DNA of 64,000 nucleotides from Terriglobia bacterium (GTDB lineage: Bacteria > Acidobacteriota > Terriglobia > Bryobacterales > Bryobacteraceae), in the NCBI GenBank assembly GCA_021324615.1, contig JAJPIT010000071.1, positions 1-64,000 of the forward strand, read 5' to 3'. A program made the position numbers and the translations under genes. Positions 58,710 to 64,000 of the stretch are shown here, one piece after another (the stretch's first letter is position 1; each line of letters begins with the position of its first letter). Below the pieces are notes generated by a model. That model had not been told where the DNA came from. It did no database searches and saw nothing but the letters and a program-made list of their open reading frames with translations.

Positions 58710-60427
58710 CGTTCCCCTTTTCCTCGTAAGCTCATAGCTTCCTCGATGGTCATGGTCGCCGCGGCGGCCTGGCGCTGATAATCTTCCAGGCGCGTGCGCT
58801 CTTCCTCCTCGGCCACCGCGCGCAGGCTTAAACCGATTTTCTTCTCCGCTTCGTTCATCTTGATGATCTTGAAGTCGTATTCTTCGCCGATCGGCAGCGG
58901 CGATTCGCCTTCCCCCGCCGCGGGCATCGGCGGAATCTCGGATTTATGGCACAGCGCTTCGACGCCCGGCGCCAGCTCCACGAACACCCCGAACGCGCAG
59001 GCGCGGCACACCCGCCCGCGAACCATGTCGCCCACTTCATGCGACCGGAAAAAGCTCTCCCACGCATCCGGCTGGAGCTGCTTGATCCCCAGCGAGAGGC
59101 GGCGGTTGGGCGCGTCGATATTTAAAATCACCGCCTGCATCACCTGGCCCTTTTTCAAAACCTCCGAGGGATGTTTGACGTGCTTGGTCCAGGAAAGATC
59201 GGAGACGTGAACCAGCCCGTCCACGCCTTCCTCGATCTCCAAAAACGCGCCGAAATCGGCCAGCTTCCGCACCCGCCCTTCCACCACGCTGCCAATGCTG
59301 TAGCGCTCGGCCACCGTGGTCCACGGATCGGGCTCCAGTTGCTTGATGCCGAGTGAAACGCGCCGCTCCTTGGGCTTGACGTCGAGCACCACGGCCTCCA
59401 CCTGATCGCCCACCTTCACCACCTTGCTCGGATGCTTCATCCGCCGGCTCCAGGTCATTTCCGAAACGTGGATCAGGCCTTCCACGCCGGGTTCGATCTC
59501 GACAAAAGCCCCGTAATCGGTGATGCTCATGACCCGCCCGATCACCCGGCTTCCCGGCGGGCAGCGCTCGGGCAGCGTCTCCCACGGATCCGGCGTCAAC
59601 TGGCGCAGGCCCAGCGAAATCCGCTCCCGCTCGCGGTCGAACTTCAACACCTTGACCGTGATCTCTTCGCCGACGTGCACCACCTCGCTCGGATGATTCA
59701 CCCGGCCGTGCGACATGTCGCTGACGTGCAGCAATCCGTCCACCCCGCCCAGATCCACGAAAGCCCCGTAGTCGGTCAGGTTCTTCACCACCCCGGTGAC
59801 CACCGCGCCTTCAAAAAGATGCTGGAGCGCGTTCTGCTTGCGCGCCTTCAAATCCTCCTCGACCGCCATCTTGCGCGAGACCACCACGTTCCCGCGCCGC
59901 CGGTTGACCTTGAGAACCTTCACCGGAATGTCCTGCCCGATGAACTGATCCAGATCGTGAACCGGCCGCACATCCACCTGCGAGCCCGGCATGAACGCCG
60001 GCACACCCACATCCACCATCAGGCCGCCCTTGGTGCGCTCGATCACACGCCCGGACACCAGAAGCTGCTCGCGCAGGGCCCGCTCCAGCGTATCCCACAC
60101 CCGCAGCCGGCTCGCCTTGGAATAGGACAGCAGCACGTAGCCTTCCGGCTGGGCGCCGTGACGATCAACCATCACGTCAATCGTGTCGCCGACGCGAACC
60201 GCCACACTGCCGTCCGGCTGCCGGAGCTGTTCGATCGGAACTACGCCTTCCAGTTTGTAGCCAACGTCAACGATAACTTCCTGCGGCGTGATCTTGACCA
60301 CATGGCCCTGCAACAGCTCCCCTTCCGAAGGCGGGGCGAGATGACTGTAATCTTCGATGAGATGTTCGAGGTCATCTTCCGCAAGGAAGTTGACGTCCGC
60401 ATCCCGTTCATCTGCGCTGCTGGCCAT
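58706..60427 (-). CDS. rpsA: 30S ribosomal protein S1, 573 aa
   Basis: Six S1/OB-fold repeats can be counted from the family consensus (VVKITPQEVIVDVGYK..., ERTKGGLMVDVGV..., NLTDYGAFVDLGG..., SITDYGAFVEIEP..., KLADFGAFLEIEE..., ACAFGVFVELAPG...; each an approximately 70-residue domain), giving the full-size Gram-negative S1. It binds mRNA and helps initiation. A strong sigma-70-like promoter lies upstream (60469-60497). The start ATG has CGGAGA 7 bases upstream. Confidence 0.97.
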   Translation of the reverse strand: MASSADERDADVNFLAEDDLEHLIEDYSHLAPPSEGELLQGHVVKITPQEVIVDVGYKLEGVVPIEQLRQPDGSVAVRVGDTIDVMVDRHGAQPEGYVLLSYSKASRLRVWDTLERALREQLLVSGRVIERTKGGLMVDVGVPAFMPGSQVDVRPVHDLDQFIGQDIPVKVLKVNRRRGNVVVSRKMAVEEDLKARKQNALQHLFEGAVVTGVVKNLTDYGAFVDLGGVDGLLHVSDMSHGRVNHPSEVVHVGEEITVKVLKFDRERERISLGLRQLTPDPWETLPERCPPGSRVIGRVMSITDYGAFVEIEPGVEGLIHVSEMTWSRRMKHPSKVVKVGDQVEAVVLDVKPKERRVSLGIKQLEPDPWTTVAERYSIGSVVEGRVRKLADFGAFLEIEEGVDGLVHVSDLSWTKHVKHPSEVLKKGQVMQAVILNIDAPNRRLSLGIKQLQPDAWESFFRSHEVGDMVRGRVCRACAFGVFVELAPGVEALCHKSEIPPMPAAGEGESPLPIGEEYDFKIIKMNEAEKKIGLSLRAVAEEEERTRLEDYQRQAAAATMTIEEAMSLRGKGER

Positions 60428-60468
60428 TCCAATCTCCGGCGAAACCGTTGAAGAATCAGTACTTCAGA

Positions 60469-60497
60469 ACTATAGCCGAGGCCATAGTCCTTGTCAA
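60469..60497 (-). promoter_or_regulatory. Strong sigma-70-type promoter of rpsA
   Basis: On the minus strand TTGACA (60497-60492) and TATAGT (60474-60469) are separated by exactly 17 bases. Transcription would start around 60462, leaving a leader of about 35 bases before the ribosome site. It is the clearest promoter in the window and fits a highly expressed ribosomal gene. Confidence 0.8.
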
Positions 60498-60502
60498 CCT
60501 GA

Positions 60503-63444
<2,942 letters not shown>

Positions 63445-63446
63445 GA

Positions 63447-63500
63447 CCGCGGGCGCCGCGGACCGGCCGCGCTCCGCGGGAGCCCCGCCGGGAAAGGCGG
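63447..63500. terminator. Two hairpins between convergent gpmI and the right-edge gene
   Basis: CCGCGG-GCG-CCGCGG (63447-63461) and CCGCC-GGGAAA-GGCGG (63485-63500) lie 3 bases after the gpmI stop and 7 before the stop of the opposite gene. No U-tracts; they probably block read-through between convergent genes. Confidence 0.4.
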
Positions 63501-63506
63501 CGGACA

Positions 63507-64000
63507 CTAATGCCGCCAGGGATGCAGCCGCGAATCGAGCTTCAGCTTCTTCTTCAGATCCGGCCAGAACTCCTGCGCCACATCCGAACCGGCGGCGATG
63601 CCCAGCCCCACCGTTCCGGCGCGCAGCGGCCGCGGGCTCAGGAAATGCTGCAATCCCCAGCGGTCGGCCAGCAGCGGCGTACCGTAGGCGGCGGCAAAAA
63701 GGCTGTAGGCGGGCATCGCTCCGCCCGAATCATTTCGCACCAGAAATGTTCGGGTGACCGCGTACTTGACGCGCGTCCAGGCCGTGCCCTTGCCCAGCGC
63801 GAAGTAGCGCGGATCTTCATGATCGAAGGCGCGCACGCCGAAAGCCAGGTTCTGGCGCAGAAAACTTCTTCCGAGGAACGACGCAGCCCGGACGCTATAG
63901 GAGTCCTCCACGCCCCACGGCATCCGCTTGCGCAGCAGCACATCCGCGCCCGAGTGGAGGTTGTAGAGGGCGATCGATCCCGGCGAAAAAATCTTGTTGG
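63507..64000 (-). CDS. Acidobacterial conserved envelope-type hypothetical protein, 5' truncated by window end
   Basis: The frame is open to the right edge, so the start is outside. The visible ~163 residues include SFLGRSFLRQNLAFGVRAFDHEDPRYF, quoted here by its key parts RQNLAFGVRAFDHEDPRYF, then KYAVTRTFLVRNDSGGAMPAYS and GLGIAAGSDVAQEFWPDLKKKL. The DPRYF...RTFLVRNDSG...EFWPDLKKKL pattern is familiar from uncharacterised acidobacterial proteins, often near TonB-related genes. Amphipathic glycine-rich strands suggest an outer-membrane or periplasmic location. No function known. Confidence 0.55.
   Translation of the reverse strand, partial: NKIFSPGSIALYNLHSGADVLLRKRMPWGVEDSYSVRAASFLGRSFLRQNLAFGVRAFDHEDPRYFALGKGTAWTRVKYAVTRTFLVRNDSGGAMPAYSLFAAAYGTPLLADRWGLQHFLSPRPLRAGTVGLGIAAGSDVAQEFWPDLKKKLKLDSRLHPWRH

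Overview
The window is a dense, GC-rich chromosomal segment that looks like a soil Acidobacteriota of the Solibacter/Bryobacter type. The main reasons are the secreted repeat protein at 43740-47222, which ends in the C-terminal domain expanded in Solibacter (TIGR03437 type); the MacB/FtsX-like permease of the acidobacterial ADOP style at the left edge; the large share of Gram-negative envelope genes; and the acidobacterial-type conserved proteins at 4957, 18612 and 63507. Most genes are core chromosomal. I found no integrase, transposase, phage gene or CRISPR array, and no gene-free stretch longer than 300 bases.

Layout. 1-5.8 kb: partial ABC permease, a Kir-type potassium channel, a DUF3467 protein with a GT-C glycosyltransferase, a CPBP membrane protease and a secreted BamE-like protein. 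5.8-10.3 kb: alaS, a YpdA-like flavoprotein and a Tat-exported TIM-barrel protein. 10.3-14.3 kb (minus): gamma-glutamyltransferase, a secreted HELAH metalloprotein and two tandem TlpA-like thiol proteins. 14.4-20 kb (plus): an MBOAT acyltransferase, two paralogous SGNH proteins, a 48-residue zinc ribbon and an SH3-domain lipoprotein, probably for acylating an envelope polymer. 20-25.7 kb: a papain-like peptidase, a degenerate MPN/JAB-like membrane protein overlapping a kinase-M23-aminotransferase fusion, and tRNA-Arg and tRNA-Ser flanking a secreted hypothetical. 25.9-35.5 kb (minus): an overlapping cluster Omp85, SurA-N-like chaperone, TamB, Pcm (frameshifted) and a PLP decarboxylase. 35.5-43.6 kb: ThiF/MoeB-like enzyme, GT-C transferase, nucleoside hydrolase, aminotransferase, small hypothetical, methylmalonate-semialdehyde dehydrogenase and threonine synthase. 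43.7-47.2 kb: the repeat protein. 47.3-56.5 kb (minus): leuS, nfo, gltD and gltB, with a divergent LysR regulator. 57.5-60.4 kb (minus): rpsU, a HIT hydrolase, an HU/IHF subunit and rpsA. 60.7-63.4 kb: eno and gpmI, two consecutive glycolytic steps overlapping by 7 bases. The right edge holds a partial acidobacterial envelope-type protein.

How they work together. Two envelope modules stand out: an outer-membrane assembly/transport unit (Omp85 plus periplasmic chaperone plus TamB), and an MBOAT plus paired SGNH acylation unit. Nitrogen assimilation (gltBD) has a GltC-like divergent regulator with an AT-rich palindrome and direct repeat between the two genes. Translation and nucleoid genes (rpsA, HU/IHF) are arranged as in the rpsA-ihfB region of enterobacteria. 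The clearest anomalies are the single-base frameshift in pcm, the Thr replacing the active-site Cys in the YpdA-like protein, and a 40-base coding overlap between nfo and leuS.
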